DNA of 64,000 nt from Rhodococcus wratislaviensis (GCF_900455735.1 NZ_UAUI01000024.1:468501-532500), one strand, 5' to 3'; positions 7,493-14,835 are shown, counted from the stretch's first letter. Translations and numbers: made by a program. The notes: generated by a model not told the origin, from the letters alone.

Positions 7493-8370
7493 TGACGACG
7501 ACGGAGCGCAAGCGTCCAGGTCCGGCGCCGACGCCGGTGCCCGAGAATTGGCGGCCGTGGGTCGATCTCTTCGTGTCCGAGCAGTCGGCCGCGCGTCGCC
7601 GGGCTGAGACGATCCGTACTCGAGTGCACCACCTCCGGAAGCTCGCCTACGCGGTCCCTCAGGCCACCCCCTTGACGATCACTCGCGCCGACCTCGTTGC
7701 GTACACCTCGGCGCAGAGCTGGTCGCCGCACACCGCGCACAGCAACCGTGCGACGTTCCGAGTGTTCTTCCGCCTGCTCTGCGAACTGGGCCACCGGTCC
7801 GACGATCCGGCCCGCACGCTCCCGCAGGTCCGGCTGCCGCGCTCCCGCCCGCGACCGTGCCCTGATCACGTGGTGCGTCAGGCGTTCGCCGGCATCGCCG
7901 ATCCGAAGGTTGTGCTGGCGCTGCGGATCGCGGTCGAGACCGGGCTGCGGCGCGCCGAGATTGCCCAGGCGAAGCCCGGCGACGTCGAGGGCAGGCCCGG
8001 CGACTACGCGCTCCATGTCGTCGGCAAGGGCGGGCATGAGCGCACCGTGCCGATCAGCGACGATCTGGCGGGCGCGATCCTCGAGTGCCGAACCGTGCAC
8101 CTGTTCCCTGACGTCCTCGGAGGTGGGCACCTGACCCCGCGGCACCTGGGCAAGCTGATTTCGCGCGCCCTGCCGGGTGACTGGACGACGCACACTCTCC
8201 GACACCGCTTCGCGACGATGGCCTATCAGGCCGGGGGAGACCTCCGCGCGGTGCAGGAGTTGATGGGTCACACGTCACCGGTCACGACCGCGATTTACAC
8301 CAAGGTCGCGGACGACTCGATGCGGTCCGCTGCGAGTGCTGCGCGCATCGACTACGGCGGTGATCGGTGA
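7492..8370 (+). CDS. Second tyrosine recombinase (Xer-like)
   Basis: A 292-residue recombinase with an N-terminal SAM-like core-binding domain (about 20-115) and a catalytic domain. Catalytic residues: Arg153 in GLRRAE, Lys179 in VGKGGHERT, His234 and Arg237 in HTLRHRF, His260 in MGH, Tyr269 in AIYTKV. It lacks the N-terminal arm-binding domain found in the integrase at the left end, so it is closer to XerC/D and integron-type enzymes. It lies inside the early operon. Possible roles are resolving element multimers after replication or a second integration or inversion reaction. No obvious partner site was found. Confidence 0.88.
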   Translation: MTTTERKRPGPAPTPVPENWRPWVDLFVSEQSAARRRAETIRTRVHHLRKLAYAVPQATPLTITRADLVAYTSAQSWSPHTAHSNRATFRVFFRLLCELGHRSDDPARTLPQVRLPRSRPRPCPDHVVRQAFAGIADPKVVLALRIAVETGLRRAEIAQAKPGDVEGRPGDYALHVVGKGGHERTVPISDDLAGAILECRTVHLFPDVLGGGHLTPRHLGKLISRALPGDWTTHTLRHRFATMAYQAGGDLRAVQELMGHTSPVTTAIYTKVADDSMRSAASAARIDYGGDR

Positions 8371-8561
8371 TGCACCTGCTCACCGACCTCGTGATGGACG
8401 AGTTTCCCACGGTGAACCACGTCGCCGAGACCAAGCGGGTCAGGATCACCTTCGGGCTGAACGGGCACCTCTCGCTCACGATCGACGAGGCCGCACACCT
8501 GGTGGCCGAGCTGGCGGCCGCGCTCGGCGAGGCCCAGGGCGAGGAGGTGAGCCCACAGTGA
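8370..8561 (+). CDS. Small hypothetical protein, paralogue of the one at 10873
   Basis: A 63-residue acidic protein, start ATG at 8370 overlapping the recombinase TGA. It begins MHLLTDL and ends in a helix LTIDEAAHLVAELAAAL. The 54-residue protein at 10873 has the same plan: MRLLT at the start, a short strand (ITLRFAGL against ITFGLNG), then a helix TAAEARALADELHDA. I recognise no family; a small regulator or subunit is possible. It is part of the coupled early operon. Confidence 0.6.
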   Translation: MHLLTDLVMDEFPTVNHVAETKRVRITFGLNGHLSLTIDEAAHLVAELAAALGEAQGEEVSPQ

Positions 8562-8647
8562 CTGTCCTCGAGGCCGTCCTGGCCGCACTCCTGCTCGCGC
8601 AGTCGACAGCATGGGTCTGCGTGGACTATCGGAGGTGGCCGAACTGA
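8558..8647 (+). CDS. Very small possible membrane protein
   Basis: A 29-codon frame starting at a GTG that overlaps the previous stop (GTGA). It encodes a hydrophobic stretch, VLEAVLAALLLAQSTAWVCV, and a basic end, DYRRWPN. A GAGGAG lies about 12 bases before the start. Position and coupling favour expression as a single-pass membrane peptide, but at this length it could be chance. Confidence 0.4.
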   Translation: MTVLEAVLAALLLAQSTAWVCVDYRRWPN

Positions 8648-8705
8648 CCTGAGTCACAACGTTTTTCAACAGGCCCGGTGCAACGAACCGTTGGAAAACA
8701 GTCAG

Positions 8706-8741
8706 TCGAGGGGCGCGAGTCCCGTAACTCGCGCCCCTCGA
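8706..8741. terminator. Hairpin in the gap before the replication-type gene
   Basis: Perfect arms TCGAGGGGCGCGAGT and ACTCGCGCCCCTCGA separated by six bases, followed by TTTCCC. It ends the first early block (xis to recombinase). A weaker inverted repeat, GTTTTTCAAC with GTTGGAAAAC, lies just upstream. Terminator or attenuator is the simplest reading. Confidence 0.6.
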
Positions 8742-8765
8742 TTTCCCAGAAAGGCAGGCAGACCG

Positions 8766-8843
8766 ATGCCTGACATACAGGGTAACCACCGCCGACCGGT
8801 CAATCCGGCTCGTCGATCGACAAACAGGGAGCCGACTCAGTGA
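8766..8843 (+). CDS. Short leader peptide before the HTH replication-type gene
   Basis: A 25-codon basic frame (MPDIQGNHRRPVN...) starting at an ATG with AAAGG about 14 bases upstream. Its TGA overlaps the GTG of the next gene. It may simply deliver ribosomes to that gene. Weak evidence because of its length. Confidence 0.35.
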   Translation: MPDIQGNHRRPVNPARRSTNREPTQ

Positions 8844-9682
8844 CCGAATCGATGCGCTTCGACTGGCGTCGAAGGATCGTCCGCGATCGTCGGTTGACTC
8901 ACGCCCAGCTGCGCGTGCTCCTCGAGCTGGAGTCGTACGCCAATGCTGACGGGACGAGGGCGCATCCCGGCGCGAAACTCATGTCATCGAACCTCGGTAT
9001 TTCGGAGCGAACAGTCCGGCTGGCGCTGTCCCGCGGCGAGGAACTCGGACTGATCGTGAAGACCGAGGGAGGGCGTCGGGGGCGGGCCAGGAATCACGCG
9101 GATGTCTTCGCACTGGTGGAACCTCAGAGTTCCGGTATTCACGAAGAACTGCCGGAACCTCAGGGTTCCACCAGTCGAGCCGCGACTACCGGAAGTTTTG
9201 ACACGACTACCGGAAGTTTTGACCCCGACTACCGGAACCCTGAGGTTCTAACCACCAGATCCTTTACACCAGATCCTCTTACACCAGATCCTTCTTCGTC
9301 TCACCTAAGTAACGCGCGCGAGAGTTCTGCGGCGATCACCGAAGAACGCGCAGAGATCGAAATTGACTCGGATGTCGACGACGCCGACTTCGCCGAGCTG
9401 CTGGGGGGAGTGCCGCGCGAGCCCGCGCGGCCGCAGGACACCCCCACCGTCTTCGGCGCCGAGGTCGACCCCGCGCTGAACCCCCTCGCGTGGATCGATC
9501 AGGAGTTGCCGGGCGGCTTCATGACCGGTGAGCGATCGCGGGCCCGCGATCTGCTCGCCTCCGGAAGCGACTACGGCTCGGTCCGATACGCAATCCTCAA
9601 CGATCGCAACGCTCGCCGTCCCCGCGGACTGCGAAGGGCGCGTCCGTACATCGACCCACCGCATGCCCAGGAGGGCGCATGA
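8840..9682 (+). CDS. HTH protein, probable replication initiator of the element
   Basis: A 280-residue protein with an N-terminal winged helix at about residues 15-90 (LRVLLELESYANADGTRAHPG ... LMSSNLGISERTVRLALSRGEELG), the type found in phage O-like and DnaD-like replication proteins. The middle, about residues 93-155, is a low-complexity linker (EPQSS, EPQGS, TTGSFD repeated, TPDP repeated). The C-terminal part, with GGVPRE and LADLL-like helices, is not recognised. The DNA encoding the linker contains three sets of regularly spaced repeats, as in lambda O, where the origin iterons lie inside the gene. It starts at a GTG coupled to a short leader. A plain transcriptional regulator is the alternative. 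Confidence 0.65.
   Translation: MTESMRFDWRRRIVRDRRLTHAQLRVLLELESYANADGTRAHPGAKLMSSNLGISERTVRLALSRGEELGLIVKTEGGRRGRARNHADVFALVEPQSSGIHEELPEPQGSTSRAATTGSFDTTTGSFDPDYRNPEVLTTRSFTPDPLTPDPSSSHLSNARESSAAITEERAEIEIDSDVDDADFAELLGGVPREPARPQDTPTVFGAEVDPALNPLAWIDQELPGGFMTGERSRARDLLASGSDYGSVRYAILNDRNARRPRGLRRARPYIDPPHAQEGA
9118..9292. repeat. Three iteron-like repeat families inside the replication-type gene
   Basis: GGAACCTCAGRGTTCC occurs at 9118 and 9154 and inverted with one mismatch at 9234; each unit is itself an imperfect palindrome. CGACTACCGGAAGTTTTGAC occurs at 9183 and 9204, with a 12-base partial at 9226, a 21-22 base period. CACCAGATCCT occurs at 9253, 9267 and 9282, a 14-15 base period. 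Periods close to one and two helical turns, next to a less GC-rich run, suggest an origin of replication. The repeats also encode a repetitive linker, so they could be protein-driven. Confidence 0.55.
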
Positions 9683-9858
9683 AACACGACCGCACGGGAG
9701 AACGCGTCGATGACGCTCCCGCACCGAAAGTCCCGCACCACCCCGACTGCCGCAGTGGCTGGCTCGGTGAAGACCTCGACGGCCGGCCCGTGCCGTGCCT
9801 GCAGTGCCGTCCGCACCTGGCGCGCACCGCCGACATCAACGATTGCTCGAAGCGATGA
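9679..9858 (+). CDS. Small zinc-ribbon protein
   Basis: A 59-residue protein starting at an ATG that overlaps the previous stop by four bases (ATGA). It contains HHPDC and, 22 residues later, PCLQCRPHL, a likely His/Cys zinc site. Such proteins are frequent next to replication genes of actinophages and integrated elements. Function unknown. The TGA overlaps the next ATG in the same way. Confidence 0.65.
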   Translation: MKHDRTGERVDDAPAPKVPHHPDCRSGWLGEDLDGRPVPCLQCRPHLARTADINDCSKR

Positions 9859-10574
9859 GGTTCACCCCCGACAAGATCTCACCGCACTCAGTCCCGCGCT
9901 TCGGATGGCGGATGTGGAGGCTCAGCGAAGACGGTTACCTGACCTCGAAGTGGGGAGGACGCGAGTCGTACCGGTCCACGCTTGTCACTGCCGAATGTGC
10001 CGTGTACGGGTGCGTCGACGTTCCTGGTCCGAACTGCCGATGCGGAATCTACTTCGTCGAGGACATCGACGCGATGCTCCGAGAGACATTCCGACTCACC
10101 GAATTCGAGAGAAGCTACAACCCGGAATTTCCAATGCCAGTGCTGACACTGGTCGAACCGGTGGGCCGGACTGTCGATGCGCCAATCGAGCCGGTGTTCA
10201 GCGGTGCGAAGGTCTGGCGCGCGGCGCAGGTCCGACTCGCTGCCATCGTCATCGACACGAGGATGAGGCGGACGGAGCGCGCAGAACACCTCGCCAACGC
10301 CTACGGCATCCCCGTCCACGTGGGAATCACCCGGTACGCGTTACAGGCAGCAGAGGATGCCCACCGACTCTCTGCGCCACCCGCTGCCGGCCATCCCAGC
10401 CTGACAAACCCGTTCACCAGTGCCGACGTGGTTGGCATTGGAGGGATGATGGCCGATCGTTCAAGCGATCACGCTCACGCCCTTGCGCCGCGGTCGCGAT
10501 GCGGTCACCCCGGTTGCAACAACATCACAGGGCAGGAGCTGTGCCCCATTCATCGTCAATCGGCAGGTCACTAG
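9855..10574 (+). CDS. Hypothetical protein with C-terminal Cys/His zinc motif
   Basis: A 239-residue protein, start ATG at 9855 overlapping the previous stop. The N-terminal half has several cysteines (AECAVYGCVDVPGPNCRCGIYF), the centre carries a helix-rich region (MRRTERAEHLANAYGIPV), and the C-terminus has a zinc-ribbon-like CGHPGCNNITGQELCPIH. I recognise no family. The layout suggests a nucleic-acid-binding protein of the early or replication region. Base composition is less GC-rich than the flanking chromosome by eye. Confidence 0.65.
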   Translation: MRFTPDKISPHSVPRFGWRMWRLSEDGYLTSKWGGRESYRSTLVTAECAVYGCVDVPGPNCRCGIYFVEDIDAMLRETFRLTEFERSYNPEFPMPVLTLVEPVGRTVDAPIEPVFSGAKVWRAAQVRLAAIVIDTRMRRTERAEHLANAYGIPVHVGITRYALQAAEDAHRLSAPPAAGHPSLTNPFTSADVVGIGGMMADRSSDHAHALAPRSRCGHPGCNNITGQELCPIHRQSAGH

Positions 10575-10609
10575 CTGTGCCACAGCCTGGCCCCCAGAAA
10601 GGAACTCGC

Positions 10610-10876
10610 GTGACCTACACCCAGATCGACGCAATGGACACCCCCTACTCGACCTTGCTCGAGCGCACGGGCGTCGACCCCCTCGCCGGACTGACGCTTC
10701 CGCAGCGTCGCGAACTCGACAGAATCGCTCGTGCGCGCCGAGGCTGCGCCTACGTTGACCTGTCTGACTTCGACGTGTGGGGCATGCTCGACGAGATGAG
10801 GGCAGACTGCGCCGCCCGTGATGAGCGAATCGCGCAGCTCAAGGCGGCCGCGGACGACGAGGACGATCGCGAATGA
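10610..10876 (+). CDS. Small hypothetical acidic protein
   Basis: An 88-residue protein starting at a GTG with AAAGGA about six bases upstream. It has a helical centre (LTLPQRRELDRIARARRG) and an acidic coiled end (LKAAADDEDDRE). No recognised domain. Its TGA overlaps the next ATG (ATGA), which continues the coupled operon. Confidence 0.6.
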   Translation: MTYTQIDAMDTPYSTLLERTGVDPLAGLTLPQRRELDRIARARRGCAYVDLSDFDVWGMLDEMRADCAARDERIAQLKAAADDEDDRE

Positions 10877-11037
10877 GACTCCTCACGCGCAACCTCGCCG
10901 CCGAGGTGAGCACCGACCCCGCGGCCAACCGTCCGATCACGCTCCGGTTCGCGGGACTCCACGTCGTCATGACCGCGGCCGAGGCCCGCGCCCTGGCCGA
11001 CGAGCTGCACGACGCTGCCGAGAGGTCCGCGCCATGA
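10873..11037 (+). CDS. Small hypothetical protein, paralogue of the one at 8370
   Basis: A 54-residue protein with the plan MRLLTRN, a short strand ITLRFAGLHVV and an amphipathic helix AEARALADELHDAAER. It resembles the 63-residue protein at 8370 in both the N-terminal MxLLT and the C-terminal helix. It overlaps both neighbours by four bases. Function unknown; two copies in one element suggest a small regulatory or structural family. Confidence 0.6.
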   Translation: MRLLTRNLAAEVSTDPAANRPITLRFAGLHVVMTAAEARALADELHDAAERSAP

Positions 11038-11402
11038 GCGGACCTACCGTCCAGCGACTCGCCCCCGATGTCGTGCTACTCACCGGGCCCGCGGTCGGCG
11101 CGGTGCGGTTCGCTCTGGCCATCGCGCTCGCCGCCCGCCGCCGCAACGGGCTGCCTGTCCCAGTGCCTCTCGCCGAACTCGCAGCAGAACTGTCCGTCGG
11201 CGGACATACGGACGCAAAGGCGAAGGGTGGCAGCAACACTGAGCCGCGTCACATCACAACCGAGGAGGCGGCCCAGATGCTCGGATGCAGTAACCGGCAG
11301 GCCCGTCGTCTCGCCCCCCAGCTCGGCGGGAAGCTGGCCGGCGGCCGCTGGCTGCTCGACCGCGCTGCCGTCACCGAACACCTGGAAGGAAGAACCGCAT
11401 GA
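11034..11402 (+). CDS. DNA-binding protein with C-terminal excisionase-type HTH
   Basis: A 122-residue protein. The N-terminal half is hydrophobic and helical (VVLLTGPAVGAVRFALAIALAARR); the C-terminal half, from about residue 73, is a MerR/HTH_17-like domain, ITTEEAAQMLGCSNRQARRLA ... GGRWLLDRAAVTEHLEG. It overlaps its neighbours by four bases on each side. It may regulate late genes of the element or act as a second DNA-bending factor alongside the excisionase at 6891. Confidence 0.65.
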   Translation: MSGPTVQRLAPDVVLLTGPAVGAVRFALAIALAARRRNGLPVPVPLAELAAELSVGGHTDAKAKGGSNTEPRHITTEEAAQMLGCSNRQARRLAPQLGGKLAGGRWLLDRAAVTEHLEGRTA

Positions 11403-11548
11403 CGCCGACTCGACACGAGGTAGCCGACTACCTCGCCAGCCTGACCGACGACGAGTACACCACCCTGGCCACTGAAGCCCGCGGCACCAACGAGGCCCGC
11501 GCGTTCGTGCGCAACCTGTTCCACAAGGACGAGGAGACCCAGCAGTGA
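11399..11548 (+). CDS. Small hypothetical protein
   Basis: A 49-residue acidic, helical protein (MTPTRHEVADYLASL, then DDEYTTLATEARG). It starts at an ATG overlapping the previous TGA and ends in a TGA overlapping the next GTG. Supported by coupling rather than by homology. No function suggested. Confidence 0.55.
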   Translation: MTPTRHEVADYLASLTDDEYTTLATEARGTNEARAFVRNLFHKDEETQQ

Positions 11549-12330
11549 CCACCCCCACCATCGTCATGCGGATGCTCGAGCAGGACTTCCCTCGAGCCGG
11601 TGCCGCCATCCCCCCCACGCTCACCGTCGCGCTCGCCGACCTGAACACCACCTTCGACACGTCGAATCAGGTGCTCGACTCCACAGACCCGACGTGGCGG
11701 GCCGAGTTGAGCGCCGCGGTCGCCGCTGCATTGTCCGCAGGAAAACCTCTCGCCGAGGACAAGACCGTGCGCACCTTGTTGATGAGCAGGCAGTTGCGGG
11801 ACGTAGGTGTGCCCGGCATGGTCGCCGATCACGTCGAGCAGGAGCGTCGCCGCATCATCACCGATCACGCCGACGTGCTCTTCGGTGAACTCACCTCCGC
11901 GTTCGATGAAGCTGCCGACGCGATCGAGGCTGCCCGCGAAGTCATTCCCCGAGTCGACCTCTCCAGCCGAGGCGCACTGTCCAGCGTCCCGGCTGCTCAC
12001 ATGACTACGTGGGGCGAGGCGTACGACGCCGCGGGGCGTATCCGCACCATCGTCGGCCTGTGGACGATGCTCGCCACGTTCACTCGTCGCTTCGGAGCCC
12101 TTCAGAACGACCTGCGCCCCCTGCTGATCGCCGACCTCTCCGCCGATCAGCTCGACGAAATCCCGGCCCCGCGCAGCTACGACGCCCCCGTGCTGGCCGG
12201 CCAGCCACTCTCATTGGCCGATCCCGACGAACTCCTGCGGCGCTGCGAGCGTGTGCAGCAGGAATGGCACGAGCGGCAGCAGCGGCAGCTCGAAGGCAGC
12301 GCCCCGACCGGCTGGAACCGCGTCCGGTGA
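11545..12330 (+). CDS. Hypothetical helical protein
   Basis: A 261-residue, almost wholly alpha-helical protein without recognised motifs. It starts at a GTG overlapping the previous stop. The sequence is rich in Ala, Asp, Glu and Leu, with no signal peptide; one mildly hydrophobic stretch, IVGLWTMLATFTRRF, lies near residue 170. It is the last gene of the coupled early block, before a hairpin and a fresh ribosome-binding site. A scaffold or phage-interaction role is possible given its place before terS, but this is a guess. Confidence 0.65.
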   Translation: MTTPTIVMRMLEQDFPRAGAAIPPTLTVALADLNTTFDTSNQVLDSTDPTWRAELSAAVAAALSAGKPLAEDKTVRTLLMSRQLRDVGVPGMVADHVEQERRRIITDHADVLFGELTSAFDEAADAIEAAREVIPRVDLSSRGALSSVPAAHMTTWGEAYDAAGRIRTIVGLWTMLATFTRRFGALQNDLRPLLIADLSADQLDEIPAPRSYDAPVLAGQPLSLADPDELLRRCERVQQEWHERQQRQLEGSAPTGWNRVR

Positions 12331-12338
12331 CAGGCCCG

Positions 12339-12369
12339 CCCCCTCTGGTCAATCACGGACCAGGGGGAG
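12339..12369. terminator. Stem-loop between the early block and terS
   Basis: Arms CCCCCTCTGGTC and GACCAGGGGG (one bulged pair) around a short loop, just after the gene ending at 12330. No T-run follows. The next 90 bases hold no gene and end in a strong AGGAGGTCAG ribosome site for terS. Confidence 0.45.
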
Positions 12370-12460
12370 GCACCCCCGCCCCGGTCGCGAGTCGCCTCTC
12401 ACGGCATAGGCGGCCTTCTATCCACGGCACGCGAACCACATCGACCCTCAGGAGGTCAGA

Positions 12461-12826
12461 ATGTCCAAGCCCCGGACCCCGGCCGGTCTCCGCGCCGCCG
12501 GCAAGCGCCTGTGGTCGTCGACCGTCGATGACTTCGAGCTTGCCGAACACGAACTCGGACTTCTCCTGCAGGCCTGCCGCACCGCCGACGCGCTCGACGC
12601 GCTGCAGAAGGCACTCGATCGCGACGGCGTGCTGAACAACTCATCGCAAGGTACCCGGGTACACCCTGCGCTGCCCGAGCTGCGTCAGCAGAGGATCGCT
12701 TTCGCCCGTCTGGTGGCCGCGCTGGGGCTCGAAAGTGGCGTGCAGGAGGATTCGGCACCGAAACAGCCGAAGCAGCCGCGTCGAGCGACGCGAGGCGTCT
12801 ACGGCATCGCCGGAGTCGCGTCGTGA
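12461..12826 (+). CDS. terS: Phage terminase small subunit, P27 family
   Basis: A 121-residue protein resembling P27-type small terminase subunits of actinophages: LRAAGKRLWSSTVDDFELAEHE, then LLLQACRTADALDALQKAL, a Q-G-T-R-V-H-P-ALPELRQQR segment and FARLVAALGL. In a phage it recognises the pac or cos site and hands DNA to the large subunit. Here no large subunit, portal or structural gene follows. A lone terS near the end of the element is a hallmark of satellites that redirect a helper's packaging motor. It has the best ribosome site in the element (AGGAGG) and a GTG overlap with the next gene. Confidence 0.75.
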   Translation: MSKPRTPAGLRAAGKRLWSSTVDDFELAEHELGLLLQACRTADALDALQKALDRDGVLNNSSQGTRVHPALPELRQQRIAFARLVAALGLESGVQEDSAPKQPKQPRRATRGVYGIAGVAS

Positions 12827-13059
12827 GGAGGCGCGTCAAGGCCGCCGGCCAGGTGCCCGCGGAGCTGCTCGACTTCGGGCTGTGGTGCAAGCACCGCGGG
12901 CACATCGGCTACGAGGAAGTCATATTCGATCAGTGGTGTGACGACCGCGCCGCCTGGTCGGATGCGCACGGCTGGCCTGGCGGCGACGATCAGCGACTGG
13001 CCGAGGAAGTCGTCGCCCCGGTCCCGGACGAGGACCCGTTCGATTGGAGCAAGATCTAG
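12823..13059 (+). CDS. Small hypothetical phage-type protein
   Basis: A 78-residue protein starting at a GTG that overlaps the terS stop. It has clustered aromatic and acidic residues (LDFGLWCKHRGHIGYEEVIFDQWCDDRAAW) and an acidic end DEDPFDWSKI. Coupling to terS suggests a packaging-related role, but I recognise no family. Confidence 0.6.
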   Translation: MRRRVKAAGQVPAELLDFGLWCKHRGHIGYEEVIFDQWCDDRAAWSDAHGWPGGDDQRLAEEVVAPVPDEDPFDWSKI

Positions 13060-13140
13060 CCGGTGCAGATAGCTAGTCAGTAGCCTCATCGTCGGGCGGC
13101 CCGAATCGGAGGAGCCGCGCCGAGACGCAATGGGAGAGCT

Positions 13141-13569
13141 GTGACTGACAATCGCGAGTATGTGGAGAAGCCCGGCACTGGTGGGTACCGGGACTGGATC
13201 GGGACGGCCTCTGCCGAGGAAGACATCGTGAACGGCCCCGACCTGTACGAACTTGCCGGACTCGATCGGAGCAAGTGGTCGATCCTCGGCATGAATCTCT
13301 ATGCCAGCGGCCGATTCCCCGACAAGGACGACGTGATCGTGTACGCGGTCAACACCGAGGAGATCGGCGTTGACACCTTCGACGAGATGCAGGCGTACGC
13401 AGCGCGCGAGAATGGCCTTCCGGTGTCGAGCATCATGCTGCACGATGTTGACCTTCGCACCGTCATCAGCTGCATGAAGTCGGTCCACATCCACTTCCGG
13501 CACAGCGGCCACATCGATTACCCGCTGTTCATCACCGAGCGAGTGGACCACCCGGCGCAGGAGAAGTAG
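13141..13569 (+). CDS. Hypothetical protein
   Basis: A 142-residue soluble acidic protein with a GTG start. It contains DVIVYAVNTEEIGVDTFDEMQAYA and a His-rich segment, VHIHFRHSGHIDYPLF. No family recognised. It follows an 81-base gap after the terS pair and precedes a small membrane protein by nine bases, so these two probably form a cargo unit. Confidence 0.6.
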   Translation: MTDNREYVEKPGTGGYRDWIGTASAEEDIVNGPDLYELAGLDRSKWSILGMNLYASGRFPDKDDVIVYAVNTEEIGVDTFDEMQAYAARENGLPVSSIMLHDVDLRTVISCMKSVHIHFRHSGHIDYPLFITERVDHPAQEK

Positions 13570-13578
13570 GGACATCCC

Positions 13579-13902
13579 ATGAAGGCCTTCGTCGCCCTGA
13601 TCGCCGCAGTACTCCTGATCGGCTGGCTCCTGCACTACTGGCAGGCCGTTCTCGGCGCGGTTCTTGTCGGCGCTCTGGTCTACGCTGCCGCGCTCGGCGG
13701 GCGGTCCTGGTGGCGACGGCGTGCTGACCACCGCTGGCAACAGGAGCTGCTCGCCGACGAGGCGCAGCGGCAACATGAGCAGTACCTCGCCGGTGAGATG
13801 GCAGGGGTGTACGGCAACTTCCGTCCGGTCGACCTCGACCGAGTGCGGCCCCGCCTCCGCCGCCTGCCGTCGTCGCCGACCGCGTGGCGCGCTGGGCGGT
13901 AG
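13579..13902 (+). CDS. Small membrane protein
   Basis: A 107-residue protein with two hydrophobic segments (VALIAAVLLIGWLLHYW and AVLGAVLVGALVYAAAL) followed by a basic, Trp- and Arg-rich cytoplasmic tail. Similar two-helix membrane proteins are common in actinobacterial elements. It could belong to the lysis or superinfection-exclusion class of cargo, but nothing in the sequence shows this. Confidence 0.6.
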   Translation: MKAFVALIAAVLLIGWLLHYWQAVLGAVLVGALVYAAALGGRSWWRRRADHRWQQELLADEAQRQHEQYLAGEMAGVYGNFRPVDLDRVRPRLRRLPSSPTAWRAGR

Positions 13903-13950
13903 GTGTAGGGGTTGCGCCGGGGTGACAGACCCCAGCGGTACGGTGACGCA

Positions 13951-14835
13951 ATGGCAACCGAGCAGTTCGACGTGACCTTTGACGGTCCCGCGCTGGACGA
14001 GCATCGGATGGATGTTCGCGAGCTGGCACCGGCACTTCTGGCGCTGGCTGACGCATTCCAGACCGCCCAGACTGTGGTGGCGCCGGACGCACGCCGTGCG
14101 AATCTCGAAATAACCGCGTCGCGGGAGGGTTCGTTCGCAGTCGACCTTGTGCTGAACTCGAACCTGATCGACCAAGCGCTGAACCTGCTCGGCGGCCGGC
14201 ATGTGACCGCGGCCGCGAACGGCGGTGGTCTACTCGGCCTGGTCTTGCTAGCGGTCAATGGCATCAAGTGGCTCCGCAATCGGACCTACACCAGCCAGGA
14301 TATTGGCGACGGTACCGTTCGGATCACCACCGCGGACGGCGACAGCATTACCCTGCCCGCTGAATCCATCTCATTGGTCCAATCGAACGATTTTCGCCAG
14401 GCGACACAGCGATTCACCGCTCCGCTGAACTCGGAGGGGATCACGAGCGTGTCGATCGGCGGACCGAACTTTCCGCCGCTCATGATCGACCAGAGCGACC
14501 TTCCAGCATTCAATCCCAGTGCTGGTGACCTCACGGTGGTTTCCGATAACACGATCGAACAGGTCGTGACCGTTGACTCGGTTCCCTTCCGCGAGACGTT
14601 GCAGTGGCGACTCAATGACGGATCTACCAACTTCACGGCGACGATGCAGGACGCTGCCTTCCGCGACCGCATTCGTCGGCGTGACGTCCAGTTCGGTGAG
14701 GGCGACAAATTGCGCGCCGAGATACGAACTATCCAGACAATGGATACGAACGGGACGCTGACCACGCAACGCACGATCGAGAGAGTGATCGAGCACCTCC
14801 CCGGCCCGGTCCAGGGCAGCTTGTTCGATCACTGA
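13951..14835 (+). CDS. Uncharacterised cargo protein with a central hydrophobic segment
   Basis: A 294-residue protein, start ATG at 13951. The N-terminal part (FDVTFDGPALDEHRMDVRELAPALLALADAFQ) resembles a family of uncharacterised proteins I have seen scattered in mobile regions of many bacteria. A Gly-rich hydrophobic segment (about residues 86-107, GGGLLGLVLLAVNGIKWLRN) is followed by a beta-rich C-terminal half. It lies at the far end of the element, beside attR, the usual place for cargo such as anti-phage or exclusion genes. Its base composition is visibly less GC-rich than the chromosome. Defence function is inference only. Confidence 0.6.
   Translation: MATEQFDVTFDGPALDEHRMDVRELAPALLALADAFQTAQTVVAPDARRANLEITASREGSFAVDLVLNSNLIDQALNLLGGRHVTAAANGGGLLGLVLLAVNGIKWLRNRTYTSQDIGDGTVRITTADGDSITLPAESISLVQSNDFRQATQRFTAPLNSEGITSVSIGGPNFPPLMIDQSDLPAFNPSAGDLTVVSDNTIEQVVTVDSVPFRETLQWRLNDGSTNFTATMQDAAFRDRIRRRDVQFGEGDKLRAEIRTIQTMDTNGTLTTQRTIERVIEHLPGPVQGSLFDH

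Noticed and set aside
9118-9292. CRISPR array
   Set aside because: The repeats are short, of three different kinds, lie inside an open gene and are not separated by unique spacers of constant length. No cas gene is present.
12327-12460. A small gene starting at the GTG at 12327
   Set aside because: The frame runs on over the terS gene in a different phase with shadow-like composition, and has no ribosome site.
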